From Methylobacter psychrophilus (lineage in GTDB: Bacteria; Pseudomonadota; Gammaproteobacteria; Methylococcales; Methylomonadaceae), in NCBI RefSeq assembly GCF_025583945.1, contig NZ_JAOEGU010000013.1, forward strand, positions 1 to 64,000: DNA of 64,000 nucleotides, given 5' to 3'. This document shows positions 48,435 to 59,000 of this stretch, in pieces. The notes beneath the pieces are model-generated. The model saw only the letters and a program-made list of their open reading frames with translations. It searched no databases and had not been told where the DNA came from. Position 1 is the first letter of the stretch. Each line of letters opens with the position of its first letter. The position numbers and the translations under genes were made by a program.

Positions 48435-50189
48435 ATGGATATAATATTTAAAGAATACTGCAAGGTTGTCTGGCAGAAAAAAGGCTATTTCTTTATGGCT
48501 TTATTGGCTCTGGGTTGCTCCATTACACTGGATTTATCAGCCCCTGTTTACTATAAAAACATTGCCAATGGACTAGCGGCACCTTATTCCGAAGCGACGT
48601 TGGCGTTGTTACTGGAAAATTTAAAACAGATTGGTTTTATTTATGCCGGTGTCTGGGTATCATGGCGGTTACTTGAAATCGCCATTATTCCACTTGATGG
48701 CGGCGGTATTAATCTATTGGAAAAACGCTGTTTTGATGTCCTTAAAAAACAAAAATATGTTTTTTTCGAGAACAGTTTTTCAGGCAGTTTAATCAAACAA
48801 GCCAATCGTTTTTCACGCTCCTTTGAAACCATTATGGACTGGTTTTTATTCCAGTTTTACATGAATATTCTGGCGATAGTCATTTCATTCACCATCTTTT
48901 ACCAGCAACAACCCGAATTTGCATTCTACTTTCTGATCTGGGTTGGGCTTTTTATCAGTTGGAATATCGTCTATTCAATCTGGAAAATGCGTTTTGACCA
49001 ATCCGTTTCAGAAGCCGATTCCATTGTTGGCGGCGTGTATTCCGATGCCATCAGCAATATTTTTATCGTCAAAAGCTTTGCCATGGAAGCCAATGAACAG
49101 GCACGTATCAACAAAGCGTCGGATTTTGTTTATAAAAAGAAGAAAATAGCCTGGCTGTTTACCTTTATTTCTTTTGCCGTACAAGGCATCATGACTTTTG
49201 GTATTGAATTACTGTTGGTTTATTTAATGATCCAAAAATGGACAACCGGTATTTTTCAGGTCGGTGAGTTTGTTTTGTTCCAGTCGATTATGCTCATCCT
49301 GATCCAGCGTTTATGGGAGTTTGGTCGTAATTTCAGAACTTTCTTTACCGCTTTGGCTGATGCGTCCGAAATGGCCGAGATTTTCAGACGGGACGATATT
49401 GAAGCAGACACCGATTATGCACTTCCGCTCACTATCAACAAGGGCGCAATCAGCTTTAACAATCTCTGTTTTACCTATAATGAAACAAATACCCGCCAGA
49501 CACCGCTATTTAAAGATTTCTCCTTAACGATAAAAGCCGGTGAAAAAATCGCCATAGTCGGTCAATCCGGTTCAGGTAAATCAACCTTAACCAAACTACT
49601 ATTTCGCTTTCTTGATCCCCAAAAAGGCACGGTAACTTTTGATGGTATTGATGCCAAAGCCTTTACTTTAGAAACTTTGCGTCAACAAATATCCATGGTG
49701 CCTCAGCAACCTGATTTATTCCATCGTTCAATACGCGATAATATTACCCTGGGTGCCAATATTTCAGAAGCGCAGCTTATTGCTGTTGCCCAAAAATCCC
49801 GTTGCCTGGAGTTTATCAATGGTTTGCCTGATACCTTTGATACTCTGGTGGGAGAACGCGGCGTAAAGCTTTCGGGAGGTGAAAGACAACGTATTGCTAT
49901 TGCCCGTGCCTTTCTCGAAGATGCACCTATCGTGGTGTTGGATGAAGCAACCAGTGCACTGGATTCACTCACCGAAAAACAAATACAGGTCGCTATTTTT
50001 GAACTGATAAAACATAAAACGGCGATTGTTATCGCCCATCGACTATCAACTATCTTAAAAATGGATCGTATTATCGTTCTGGAAAAAGGCCACATCATCG
50101 AACAAGGTACGCATCAACAATTACTTATCAAAAAAGGTAAATATTACGCCATGTGGCAGCATCAAAGTGGAGACTTTCTGGTTGATTAA
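48435..50189 (+). CDS. ABC transporter, fused permease and ATPase (exporter type)
   Basis: Six membrane helices (about 1-310) are followed by a complete nucleotide-binding domain. The motifs are Walker A GQSGSGKST (~378), a Q-loop in SMVPQQPDLFHRSIRDNI, signature LSGGERQRIAIARAFL, Walker B PIVVLDEATSALD and the switch His in IAHRLS. It is an exporter half-transporter that would act as a dimer in the inner membrane. The substrate is unknown. No adaptor or outer-membrane partner is adjacent. Confidence 0.93.
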   Translation: MDIIFKEYCKVVWQKKGYFFMALLALGCSITLDLSAPVYYKNIANGLAAPYSEATLALLLENLKQIGFIYAGVWVSWRLLEIAIIPLDGGGINLLEKRCFDVLKKQKYVFFENSFSGSLIKQANRFSRSFETIMDWFLFQFYMNILAIVISFTIFYQQQPEFAFYFLIWVGLFISWNIVYSIWKMRFDQSVSEADSIVGGVYSDAISNIFIVKSFAMEANEQARINKASDFVYKKKKIAWLFTFISFAVQGIMTFGIELLLVYLMIQKWTTGIFQVGEFVLFQSIMLILIQRLWEFGRNFRTFFTALADASEMAEIFRRDDIEADTDYALPLTINKGAISFNNLCFTYNETNTRQTPLFKDFSLTIKAGEKIAIVGQSGSGKSTLTKLLFRFLDPQKGTVTFDGIDAKAFTLETLRQQISMVPQQPDLFHRSIRDNITLGANISEAQLIAVAQKSRCLEFINGLPDTFDTLVGERGVKLSGGERQRIAIARAFLEDAPIVVLDEATSALDSLTEKQIQVAIFELIKHKTAIVIAHRLSTILKMDRIIVLEKGHIIEQGTHQQLLIKKGKYYAMWQHQSGDFLVD

Positions 50190-50339
50190 CCGTATTTTTT
50201 ATCATAACAAGATAATATCATTAAATTGATATCCCTATAGGAATCCTGACTATTAAAAGTTAAAATAGTTATAAATAATCGTTTTAATTTTTTGCACTTA
50301 AAAATTTTCCTATCCAGATAGAGGCGAGTAAAAATAAAA

Positions 50340-51302
50340 ATGATTTCTGGCAAATATTTTATCAGCAACATTTATATAGCTGCCGTTATTGGAACGGCGG
50401 CTATCTTGTTTATTTTAAAAGAGCTCCAATTTGTCTTTGGCGGTTCACCGCCGCTACTATTCTTTTTAGTTGTAATCACTTTCACTGCCTGGCATGGAGG
50501 ACTAAAAGCAGGACTTTTCTTTACCGCGTTAGCGACAGTAGCAAGTGATTACTTTTTACTTGAACCTTACGGCTCGTTTTATGTTGGTCAGGCCAGCGAA
50601 ATACTACGTATTATATTTTTGATTACTCTGGGTGTAATATCCAGCTTGGTCATTACACGCTTACACAATAAGGAAAAACAGGTATTACAACAGGTTATCG
50701 AACGAGAAAAGCAACTTAAGCAGGAAATCAGTGTACGTAAACAAGCCGAGGCGACTTTATATAAAAGCCAGCAAGATCTCAACCACGCCCAAGCCGTCGC
50801 TCATATCGGCAGTTGGCGCATTGATGTCAGCAATAATGCCCTTGAGTGGTCTGATGAAACTTTTCGGATTTTTGACGTACCCAAAGATACGCCTTTAACG
50901 TATCAATTATTTCTTGATTTTGTTCATCCGGCAGACCGGCAATTAGTTGATGCCGCATGGACATCTGCACTTACCGGCAAACCGTACGATATTAAACACC
51001 GAATTATAGTTGGTCAGAACGTCAAATGGGTGCGTGAACGAGCTGAACTTGAAGTTAATGAACAGGGAGCTTTGCTCAGCGGTTTCGGTACAGCTGAAGA
51101 TATTACCGATATTAAAAACAGCCAGAAAGCCTTGCGACAGGAACGAGCCTTCCTCAGACAAGTCATTGATGCGGTACCCAGTGTCATTTCAGCAATTCTC
51201 ATTATGGGAAAATATAGTAAATCAAAGGGTTATAACAATAACAAGCCTCTAACGTTGATGAGATTGGCTTGTGATAAAGATTTTATATTTTATGAAAGCT
51301 AA
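50340..51302 (+). pseudogene. Hybrid sensor histidine kinase, 5' half (interrupted gene)
   Basis: Residues 1-110 hold a DUF4118/KdpD-like four-helix sensor (YIAAVIGTAAILFILKELQ ... ITLGVISSLVITRL). A short coiled coil and a PAS domain follow (about 145-275; IGSWRIDVSNNALEWSDETF, AEDITDIKNSQKALRQ). A second PAS domain begins at FLRQVIDAVPSVI and is broken there: the next codons come from the 248-bp insertion and a stop follows. It lacks HisKA and ATPase domains, so it cannot signal alone. Removing the insertion plus one 9-bp duplication (257 bases) rejoins it in frame to the gene at 51425, giving a 769-residue kinase. Confidence 0.9.
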
Positions 51303-51446
51303 AATCCGGTCATAAACCTGCTCTAAATTTGCTTTTTCCATCCTCATCAGCGATGTCTGCGGAAAAAAAGACCAAGCCTCAAAAATATTAATTTTATCTG
51401 TTTGATTTTATTAGTATTATCATAATGAGAATTGCTGGTGTCATTT
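51181..51446. mobile_element. 248-bp MITE-like insertion (51190-51437) with 9-bp target duplications
   Basis: GTGTCATTT at 51181-51189 is repeated at 51438-51446. Between them lies a 248-bp element that starts CAGCAATTCTCATTATG and ends CATAATGAGAATTGCTG, perfect 17-bp inverted repeats. It has no transposase. Removing 257 bases restores one open frame (PSV-IFVKD) of exactly 770 codons from 50340 to 52906. The inserting family is not identified; several insertion-sequence families make 9-bp duplications. Confidence 0.95.
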
Positions 51447-52906
51447 TTGTCAAAGATAAACAGGGACGATTCCTGTTAGGTAATCAGGCGTTGGCCGAGT
51501 CTTATGGTACCAGCCCTGAAGGTTTAATCGGACTAACCGAAGCGGACTTCAATGCCAATTCCGATGAAGTGACCCGCTTTTATAAAAATGACCTCCTCGT
51601 TATAAGCAGTCGCCTGTCTAAAATTATCCCGGATGAAAAAGTCACCCATACCGACGGCTCTGTACACTGGTACAACACCATTAAAATCCCGTTAATTGAC
51701 GACGATAAGTGCAACAAAGTACTGGTTGTAGCAACCAATATTACCGAACACAAGCGTGCTACACAAGCACTACACCTGGCAAATCGACGTAAAGATGAAT
51801 TTCTGGCGATGCTCGCCCACGAACTTCGCAATCCTCTGGCACCCATCCGTAATGCCGTACAGTTGTTAAAAATACAGGCTATTAAAGATCCCAAGCTGTT
51901 ATGGAGCTGTAATACTATCGACCGTCAAGTCACTCATATGACCCGATTACTTGATGATCTGCTGGATGTCGCTCGTATCATGCAAGGTAAAATCAGACTG
52001 AATATCGAGTATCTTGAGCTTACCGATATTGTCAATAATGCCTTAGAAACCAGTCATTCCCTGATTGAGTCTCGTGGACAAGAATTAATTATTTCACCAT
52101 CTATGCATTCGCAATGGATCAATGTCGATCGGATTCGATTGGCACAAGTCTTGTCCAATCTACTGAACAACGCCGCCAAGTATACCGATGACGGCGGTAA
52201 AATCACCTTAAACATAAGGCGAGAAGATACCGAGATCGTCATTGAAATCAGGGACACCGGTATTGGTATCGCCCCCGATATCCTGCCGCATATCTTCGAT
52301 CTCTTTACTCAAGCTGATCATTCCCTGGCCCATTCTCAAGGTGGACTAGGCCTTGGTTTGACACTGGTACGCCAGCTGGTTGAAATACATGGCGGAACAG
52401 TCACCGCCGCCAGCGATGGCATCGGTAAAGGCAGTTCATTTACAGTGCGGTTGCCCGCATCAACGATAAATTTATCAGCGACCAAATCCGTACCAACACA
52501 ACCCTCGTTACCCTTATCAAAACTGCGAATTTTAATCGTGGATGACTATGCAGAAGCCGCCGAAAGCCTGAAGATGGTATTGGAAATCGAAGGGCATGAA
52601 ATTAAAATAGCCGATTGTGGCATGAAGGCAATCGAACAGGCACAAATTTTCCAGCCGCAAGTCGTACTATTGGATATTGGCCTACCCGATCTGAACGGTT
52701 ATGAGGTTGCCAAACGACTACGAGCATTACCGGAAACCAGAAAGGCAACCTTAATCGCCTTAACCGGTTACGGAAAACCTGAAGGCCTTGATCTTTTAAA
52801 ATCTACGGGGTTTAATCATTACCTGCTTAAGCCGATAGATTTTGACAAGTTATCCAGTCTCTTGGCATCGACACTAAATGTGCGTTCCGATAAAACATTA
52901 TGCTAA
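51425..52906 (+). pseudogene. Hybrid sensor histidine kinase, 3' half (interrupted gene)
   Basis: Residues 5-105 are the rest of a PAS domain (VIFVKDKQGRFLLGNQALAE). Next comes HisKA with the phosphorylatable His in EFLAMLAHELRNPL (~132), then HATPase_c (N box NLLNNAAKYTDD, G1 DTGIGIA, G2 GGLGLGL) and a C-terminal receiver domain (~365-485; ILIVDD, phospho-acceptor in VVLLDIGLPDLNGYE, Lys in LLKPID). The first codon, ATG 51425, lies within the terminal repeat of the insertion. There is no good ribosome-binding site, so translation is doubtful. If made, it would be a soluble kinase cut off from its membrane sensor. Confidence 0.9.
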
Positions 52907-52927
52907 TATTTGCCTAAAATCCGTAGC

Positions 52928-53041
52928 TATAGACTTTCAGATAAATAATTTCGATGCTAACGGATACCATCCCTTCAAGGGATGGTATCCGTACGGGCTC
53001 AAAATTTAATGTAATGGAAATTTAATTTCTGAAAGGCTATA
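52928..53041. repeat. Dispersed palindromic element, copy 4
   Basis: It starts TATAGACTTTCAGATAAAT and ends TTAATTTCTGAAAGGCTATA. The central hairpin is perfect: GGATACCATCCCTT, CA, AGGGATGGTATCC. At 114 bp it is the best-preserved copy. It lies between the interrupted kinase gene and ppk2. Confidence 0.92.
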
Positions 53042-53074
53042 GAGATTTTAAGCAATTCATAAAATAAGGGGCGT

Positions 53075-53956
53075 ATGAATATGAGCTACAACAAAAAATT
53101 TATGGTTAAACCCGGTGAAAAAATTCATCTGGACAAAATTGATCCTGCCTATACTGACCAGCATGAGTCTCATGAAAAGGCACTGCCGAAGATACAGGAA
53201 CACGTTGCCCGTATGGACAAACTACAGTATCTGCTTTATGCCGATGGTGACCAGTCACTGCTGGTGGTATTGCAGGCACTTGATGCCGCCGGTAAAGATG
53301 GCGTAATACGGCATTTATTTAGTGGTATGAACCCGCAGGGAACCTCCGTATTCGGTTTCAAGCAACCCAGCAAGGAAGAAGCGGCCCATGATTTTCTCTG
53401 GCGGGCACACCAGCGTACTCCGGGCAAGGGCGAAATAGTCATTTTTAATCGTTCCCACTATGAGGATGTTCTGGTTGTACGGGTGCACAAGTTGGCGAAA
53501 AAATCAGTCTGGTCAAAACGCTACGACTTGATAAACGATTTTGAAAAAATGCTCTCAAGTAACGGCACCCGGATTCTGAAGTTTTTTCTGCACATCAGCC
53601 CCGAAGAACAACTGGAACGTTTCAAACAGCGCCTCGATGATCCTGCCAGAAACTGGAAAATTACCGATGCCGACTACTCTGAACGCGAATTGTGGCCGAA
53701 ATATATCGCAGCCTACGAAGATGCCTTGGAACAAACCAGCACCCAACACGCACCGTGGTACATTATTCCCGCAAACCACAAATGGTTTCGTAATCTTGCC
53801 ATTTCAGAAATTATTGCCGATACGCTTGACGAGATGGGCCTAAAACTACCCCCTACACATGTGGACATGGAAGCCATTCGTAACAAGTACCATATTGCCG
53901 AGCAGAAACAGGCCGGTAAAGGGAATGGACAGCTTGATAAAAATAGCAAACCTTAA
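53075..53956 (+). CDS. ppk2: Polyphosphate kinase 2 (PPK2 family)
   Basis: At 293 residues it has the PPK2 Walker A-like motif LQALDAAGKDGVIRHLFSGMNPQG (~75-95), lid residues in FGFKQPSKEEAAHDFLWR, and IVIFNRSHYEDVLVVRVH (Walker B-like, ~125-142). These enzymes transfer phosphate between polyphosphate and nucleotides. The AAGKDG and H-RTPGKGE-IFNRSHYED layout fits the single-domain class I/III enzymes. It is preceded by element copy 4 and followed by a SulP transporter gene, with no clear functional link between them. Confidence 0.93.
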   Translation: MNMSYNKKFMVKPGEKIHLDKIDPAYTDQHESHEKALPKIQEHVARMDKLQYLLYADGDQSLLVVLQALDAAGKDGVIRHLFSGMNPQGTSVFGFKQPSKEEAAHDFLWRAHQRTPGKGEIVIFNRSHYEDVLVVRVHKLAKKSVWSKRYDLINDFEKMLSSNGTRILKFFLHISPEEQLERFKQRLDDPARNWKITDADYSERELWPKYIAAYEDALEQTSTQHAPWYIIPANHKWFRNLAISEIIADTLDEMGLKLPPTHVDMEAIRNKYHIAEQKQAGKGNGQLDKNSKP

Positions 53957-54014
53957 AAATGTGGCTTTACTCGCTAACACTCACGGGTAGGCAACAAAAC
54001 ATACCCCCTCGAAG

Positions 54015-55682
54015 ATGGCGATGCGGCTGATTTTTTTCTCAAGTCTTCGACCGTTAGAGCGGAGTGGCATCATGCGCGATGCCCTTGCCGGTTTGACTCT
54101 GGCAGCGATGAACATTCCGCAGGTGCTGGGCTATACCCGAATCGCCGGCACGCCAGCAGTAACCGGCCTCTACACGGCATTGCTGCCGTTGCTTATGTTT
54201 GCCATCTTCGGCTCCTCGCGCCATCTCGTGGTTGCTGCCGATTCAGCCACTGCAGCTATTTTCTCCAGTGGCCTGTCCGGTATGGCACCGCAAGCCAGCG
54301 TGAAATATATGACGTTAGTCTGCATGGTCGCACTTCTAACTGCTGCGCTCCTGTTGCTGGCCCGAATTTTCAAGCTGGGCTTTCTCGCTGATTTTCTCTC
54401 ACGTACCGTATTGATTGGTTTTCTTACCGGTGTCGGCTTCCAGATCATCATCGCCATGCTGGGAGAAATGTCCGGCATACCCGTCAATGCGCACAAAACG
54501 ATTGTACAACTTCAACAAATTGTCGATGGACTACCACAGGTAAATTTGCCTACACTCGGCATATCAGCGCTGGTGATAACTAGTATCCTTGGCTGTCGCC
54601 ACTTTCTGCCCAAATTGCCTATACCCCTGATTGTAGTGATGGCAGGTATCGGTGCCAGCCATGCTTACAATTTTTCCGGCTACGGCATCGCCGTTATCGG
54701 ACCGGTGCCTGGTGGATTACCGTCACTAAGTTTTCCTGCCGTGAGCTGGGACGAATTACTTAAACTTGTCCCTATCGCCTTATCCTGCTTTGTTATTATT
54801 ATTGCCCAAAGTGCAGCAACTTCGCGTGTTTTTGCAGTCCGTCATCACGAACGAGTCGATGAGGATGCTGATATTCTGGGCTTGGCGGCGGCAAATACGG
54901 CGGCGGCCTTATCCGGTGCTTTCGTGGTCAACGGCAGCCCTACCCAAACCGCGATGGCTGACCTCGCCGGTGCTCGCAGCCAAATGGCACAGCTCGTGTT
55001 TGCCGGTATCGTATTACTGGTACTATTGTTCTTTACCGGACCACTACAATACCTGCCCCGCAGTGTACTCGCCGGCATTGTTTTTACTATTGCTATCGGG
55101 TTGATTGATTTTAAAAGCTTGCGCGACATTCGTAGCGAAAGTCCGGGCGAGTTCAATCTGGCTATTATTACGGCTGTTGTAGTGGCATTGGTCGGGCTTG
55201 AACAAGGTATCTTGCTCGCGGTAACACTATCGCTACTCCGGCATGTTCGCCACAGCTATCGTCCACATACCATGGTACTAATACCCGATAATAGCGGTAG
55301 GTGGTTACCCACTTCGGCACTACCCGGTGTTGAGACAGAGCCCGGCCTGGTTGTTTATCGATTCGGTGCCGATTTGTTTTATGCCAACGACAACCGCTTC
55401 GCTGATGAAGTACGTGCGCTAATAGAACATGCCCCAACCCCGGTACGTTGGTTTATCGTTGATGCCGGCGCGATGACTGATATTGATTACTCCGCCGCAC
55501 GCTCTTTGCTGGATTTGTGCACCGATCTAAAGCGCTATGGTGTTACCTTGGTTTTTGGTCGCGTCAATACTTACCTCAGAGCCGATATGAATCGCCATGG
55601 CATTACATCGGTAATTGGCGACGAGTTTATTTTTTCGACATTACACGAAGCGATTGCGCTAAGACAACAAGCGAATACCTAA
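54015..55682 (+). CDS. SulP family anion transporter with STAS domain
   Basis: The 555-residue protein has the SulP core (GIMRDALAGLTLAAMNIPQVLGYTRIAGTPAVTGLYTALLP, then about ten to twelve membrane helices with GSPTQTAMADLAGARSQMAQL). A C-terminal STAS domain follows (~435-550; GLVVYRFGADLFYANDNRF and VDAGAMTDIDYSAA). By family it would import sulfate, bicarbonate or another anion; the substrate cannot be read from sequence. No other sulfur or carbonic anhydrase gene is near. Confidence 0.93.
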   Translation: MAMRLIFFSSLRPLERSGIMRDALAGLTLAAMNIPQVLGYTRIAGTPAVTGLYTALLPLLMFAIFGSSRHLVVAADSATAAIFSSGLSGMAPQASVKYMTLVCMVALLTAALLLLARIFKLGFLADFLSRTVLIGFLTGVGFQIIIAMLGEMSGIPVNAHKTIVQLQQIVDGLPQVNLPTLGISALVITSILGCRHFLPKLPIPLIVVMAGIGASHAYNFSGYGIAVIGPVPGGLPSLSFPAVSWDELLKLVPIALSCFVIIIAQSAATSRVFAVRHHERVDEDADILGLAAANTAAALSGAFVVNGSPTQTAMADLAGARSQMAQLVFAGIVLLVLLFFTGPLQYLPRSVLAGIVFTIAIGLIDFKSLRDIRSESPGEFNLAIITAVVVALVGLEQGILLAVTLSLLRHVRHSYRPHTMVLIPDNSGRWLPTSALPGVETEPGLVVYRFGADLFYANDNRFADEVRALIEHAPTPVRWFIVDAGAMTDIDYSAARSLLDLCTDLKRYGVTLVFGRVNTYLRADMNRHGITSVIGDEFIFSTLHEAIALRQQANT

Positions 55683-56094
55683 GGCAATATCCGGCGCCAC
55701 GCTATAAAAACCAGTAAACCTCTAAAAAATAGTTGAATACACTACCTGCTTAAATAAAAAAGTAAAACTCCTGGTTATTGTGACCTCACTTGTCACTGTT
55801 TTTCACGCGCCGCAAACAAGGCTACCAAAATAGCCAATAATGCGCTTTTTTTTATGCCAACCCAGTTGTAAAAAAAACCACACCTTAAAAAACAAGCACC
55901 TGGACCGGATTTTTCTTAGTGTTTTTTTCTGCTCTAAAAAACGATTGTCTTTTCTTAAAAACACTATATATTGTGTCAATAATTTAAAAAACATCTACAT
56001 ATAGATTCTAAAGCCTAAGTCCTACAAGCACCTAAGGTGCTGATTTATGGTTTCTTTTCACTTGTTTAAGCCACTACGGCCAGGAATATCACTC
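55683..56094. other. nrdJ upstream region
   Basis: About 410 bases containing an NrdR box (55961-55976), AT-rich DNA around it, and a 15-base palindrome AGCACCTAAGGTGCT (56027-56041) in the leader. I looked for a cobalamin riboswitch, which would suit a B12-dependent enzyme, and did not see one. Homopolymer T and A runs occur at 55848-55856 and 55890 onward. Confidence 0.6.
55961..55976 (+). promoter_or_regulatory. NrdR box upstream of nrdJ
   Basis: ACACTATATATTGTGT is a near-perfect 16-base match to the known NrdR consensus (ACACWATATATWGTGT type). NrdR represses ribonucleotide reductase genes when dATP is high. NrdR boxes normally come in pairs spaced about 31 bases; I find only a poor candidate at the second position. 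Confidence 0.8.
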
Positions 56095-59000
56095 ATGTCA
56101 GCACATCTTCATGCCATCGCCAATACCGTCACGGAAATCCCTTTTCAAGACGCTTCAATGGATATTTGGGATACAAAATATCGCTTAAAAAGCAAAGATG
56201 GTGTCGCCCTTGATGGCTCTATTGATGAAACTTATCAACGGGTTGCCAAAGCACTTTCCGGCGTAGAAAAAGGCAAAAATAAACAGGAACAATATTACAA
56301 AGAATTTCTCTGGGCATTGCGTCAGGGCGTTATCCCTGCAGGCCGTATTATTTCCAATGCCGGTGCATTAGCGCATAAACCGGCTACCTCAACCATTAAC
56401 TGCACCGTTTCCGGTACTATCGCCGATTCCATGGATGATATTCTGGGTAAAGTGCATGAAGCGGGATTGACGCTTAAAGCCGGTTGCGGGATTGGCTATG
56501 AATTTTCAACCCTCAGACCCAAAGATGCCTATGTTTCCGGTGCCGGCGCTTATACCTCGGGGCCGCTATCGTTTATGGATATTTATGACAAGATGTGTTT
56601 TACCGTCTCGTCAGCCGGTGGAAGGCGCGGCGCACAAATGGCCACTTTTGATATCGGTCATCCTGATGTTGTGGAATTTATTCGCGCCAAACGTGAAAAT
56701 GGCCGTTTACGCCAATTTAACCTATCGCTGCTAATTACCACTGAATTTATGCAGGCGGTAAAAAATGACCTGCCTTGGCCGCTATCATTTCCGGTAACCG
56801 AAAAAGAAGTCCAACTGGATAAGCTCGACTTAACTGATAAAACTAAAATCCTCTGGCGTGAACTACCTGCCACAGATGGCTATGTCATTAATAATGATGG
56901 TCTCATTGCCTGCAAAATAACCAAAACCATTCCCGCGCGTCGGTTGTGGGACATTATTATGAGTTCCACTTACGATTATGCCGAACCGGGATTTATTCTG
57001 ATCGACAAAGTTAACGAAATGAATAATAACTGGTTTTGTGAAAAAATTCGCGCGACCAATCCTTGTGTAACTGGTGATACCTGGGTTCAGACAGAACAAG
57101 GACCCAGGCAAATTAACGCCATTTTAGGCGAGCAAATCAGCGTATTGGTCGATGGTAAATTACATCAGTCAGGCATTGAGGGCTTCTTCAAAACAGCAAC
57201 AAAAAACGTTCTTAGCTTAAAAACAAAGGAAGGTTTCAACCTGCGTCTTACCAATGATCACCAAGTACGTAAAATAACCCGCCTGGATCGTTATAATCTT
57301 GAAACAGAATGGTGTGCAGCCGATCAACTTAATGCTGGCGATCAGGTATTACTAAATGACCATCGTCAACATGCTCACTGGAAAGGAAAATACAGCGAGA
57401 ATCAAGGTTATTTAGTCGGGTTACTAATCGGCGATGGTACGTTAAAAGAAGATAAAGCCGTTTTGTCTGTCTGGAAAAGTGCACAAGTTATGAATAGCGA
57501 CATCAATTTATTAAATTCTGGCGTTGATGCCATTATGGATAAGGTCATGACCGCCACTGCCGAGTTTACTACCCGTAGTGATTTTAAAGGTTGGTCTGAA
57601 ATAGCCGGAAGAAACGAATACAGACTCAGTTTTTCCGGACTAAAAACGCTGGCTGAAGAGCTGGGTATGTCACCTGGAAACAAATGTATCAGCGCGCAAA
57701 TCGAAACGGCATCAAGCGATTTTTACCGAGGTTTTTTACAAGGTTTTTTTGACGCTGACGGTTCAGTTCAAGGCACTCAAAACAAAGGCGTTAGTGTTCG
57801 CTTGGCCCAATCAGATCTACCTCGCCTTGAAGCGGTGCAGCGTATGTTACTTCGATTAGGCATCAACTCAACTATTTACCGTAATCGTCGCCCTGCCGGC
57901 ATAACAAAACTCCCTGATGGTAAAGGTGGTGTCGCTGATTATAAAATTTCTCCCCAGCATGAACTGGTTATAAGTGGCTATAATCTTGCCGTTTATCAAA
58001 AAACGATAAACTTTACCGATAGTAATAAAGCCGCTCAACTTGAATTGGCGTTAAAAAATTACCGTCGCTTATTAAATCGTGAGCGTTTTACCGCTACGAT
58101 TGAATCCATAACGCCTGATGGCTACGAAGATGTGTTTGATATACAGGTTCCGGGAATAAATACCTTTGACGCCAATGGCTTACATGCTCACAATTGCGGA
58201 GAGCAGCCGTTGCCGCCTTACGGCAGTTGTTTGTTGGGCTCCATCAACCTGACCCGTTTTGTTAAAAAACCCTTTACCAAAGACGCTCATTTTGATTGGG
58301 AAACTTATCGTAAAGCCATCAACATCTTTACCCGTATGCTGGATAATGTTGTCGAAATTAATGGCCTGCCCTTGCCTCAACAACGTGAAGAAATTGTTAG
58401 CAAGCGTCGGCATGGCATGGGTTATTTAGGGTTGGGTTCAACCGTTACCATGCTCGGCATGAAATACGGCGACTCCCCTTCTGTTGACTTTACCGAAGAA
58501 GTCACCAAAGTTTTAGCTGTAGAAGGCTGGAAAGCCGGCTTATCCTTAGCCAAAGAGAAAGGCCCTGCTCCCATTATGGAGCAATTATTTAGCGTTAGCG
58601 GTGAAATGTTGCATAAACGCCCTGAAATGATTGCCGATGGTTATAAAGTGGGCGATGAAGTTCCCGGTAAATTATTACTCGCAAAATACAGCCGCTATAT
58701 GCAGCAACTGGCTAAAGAAGAACCCGAATTGATTAGCGATCTGATTGAAACCGGTGCACGTTTTAGCCATCACAGTTCTATTGCACCAACCGGCACTATT
58801 TCCCTGTCTCTTGCCAATAATGCCAGCAACGGTATAGAACCCAGCTTTGCCCATCACTACTCTCGTAATGTGATTCGTGCCGGTAAAAAATCGAAAGAGA
58901 AAATTGATGTATTTTCTTTTGAATTATTGGCCTATCGGGAAATGATCAATGCCAATGCCATGCCTTACAGTGAAAACGTGGAACAACAATTACCGGACTA

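Noticed and set aside
55683-56046. Cobalamin riboswitch upstream of B12-dependent nrdJ
   Set aside because: No conserved B12-box-like core was found; only an NrdR box and a short palindrome.
58180-58413. Minus-strand open frames within nrdJ (for example 77-91 codons)
   Set aside because: Shadows of a long well-matched coding gene on the plus strand.
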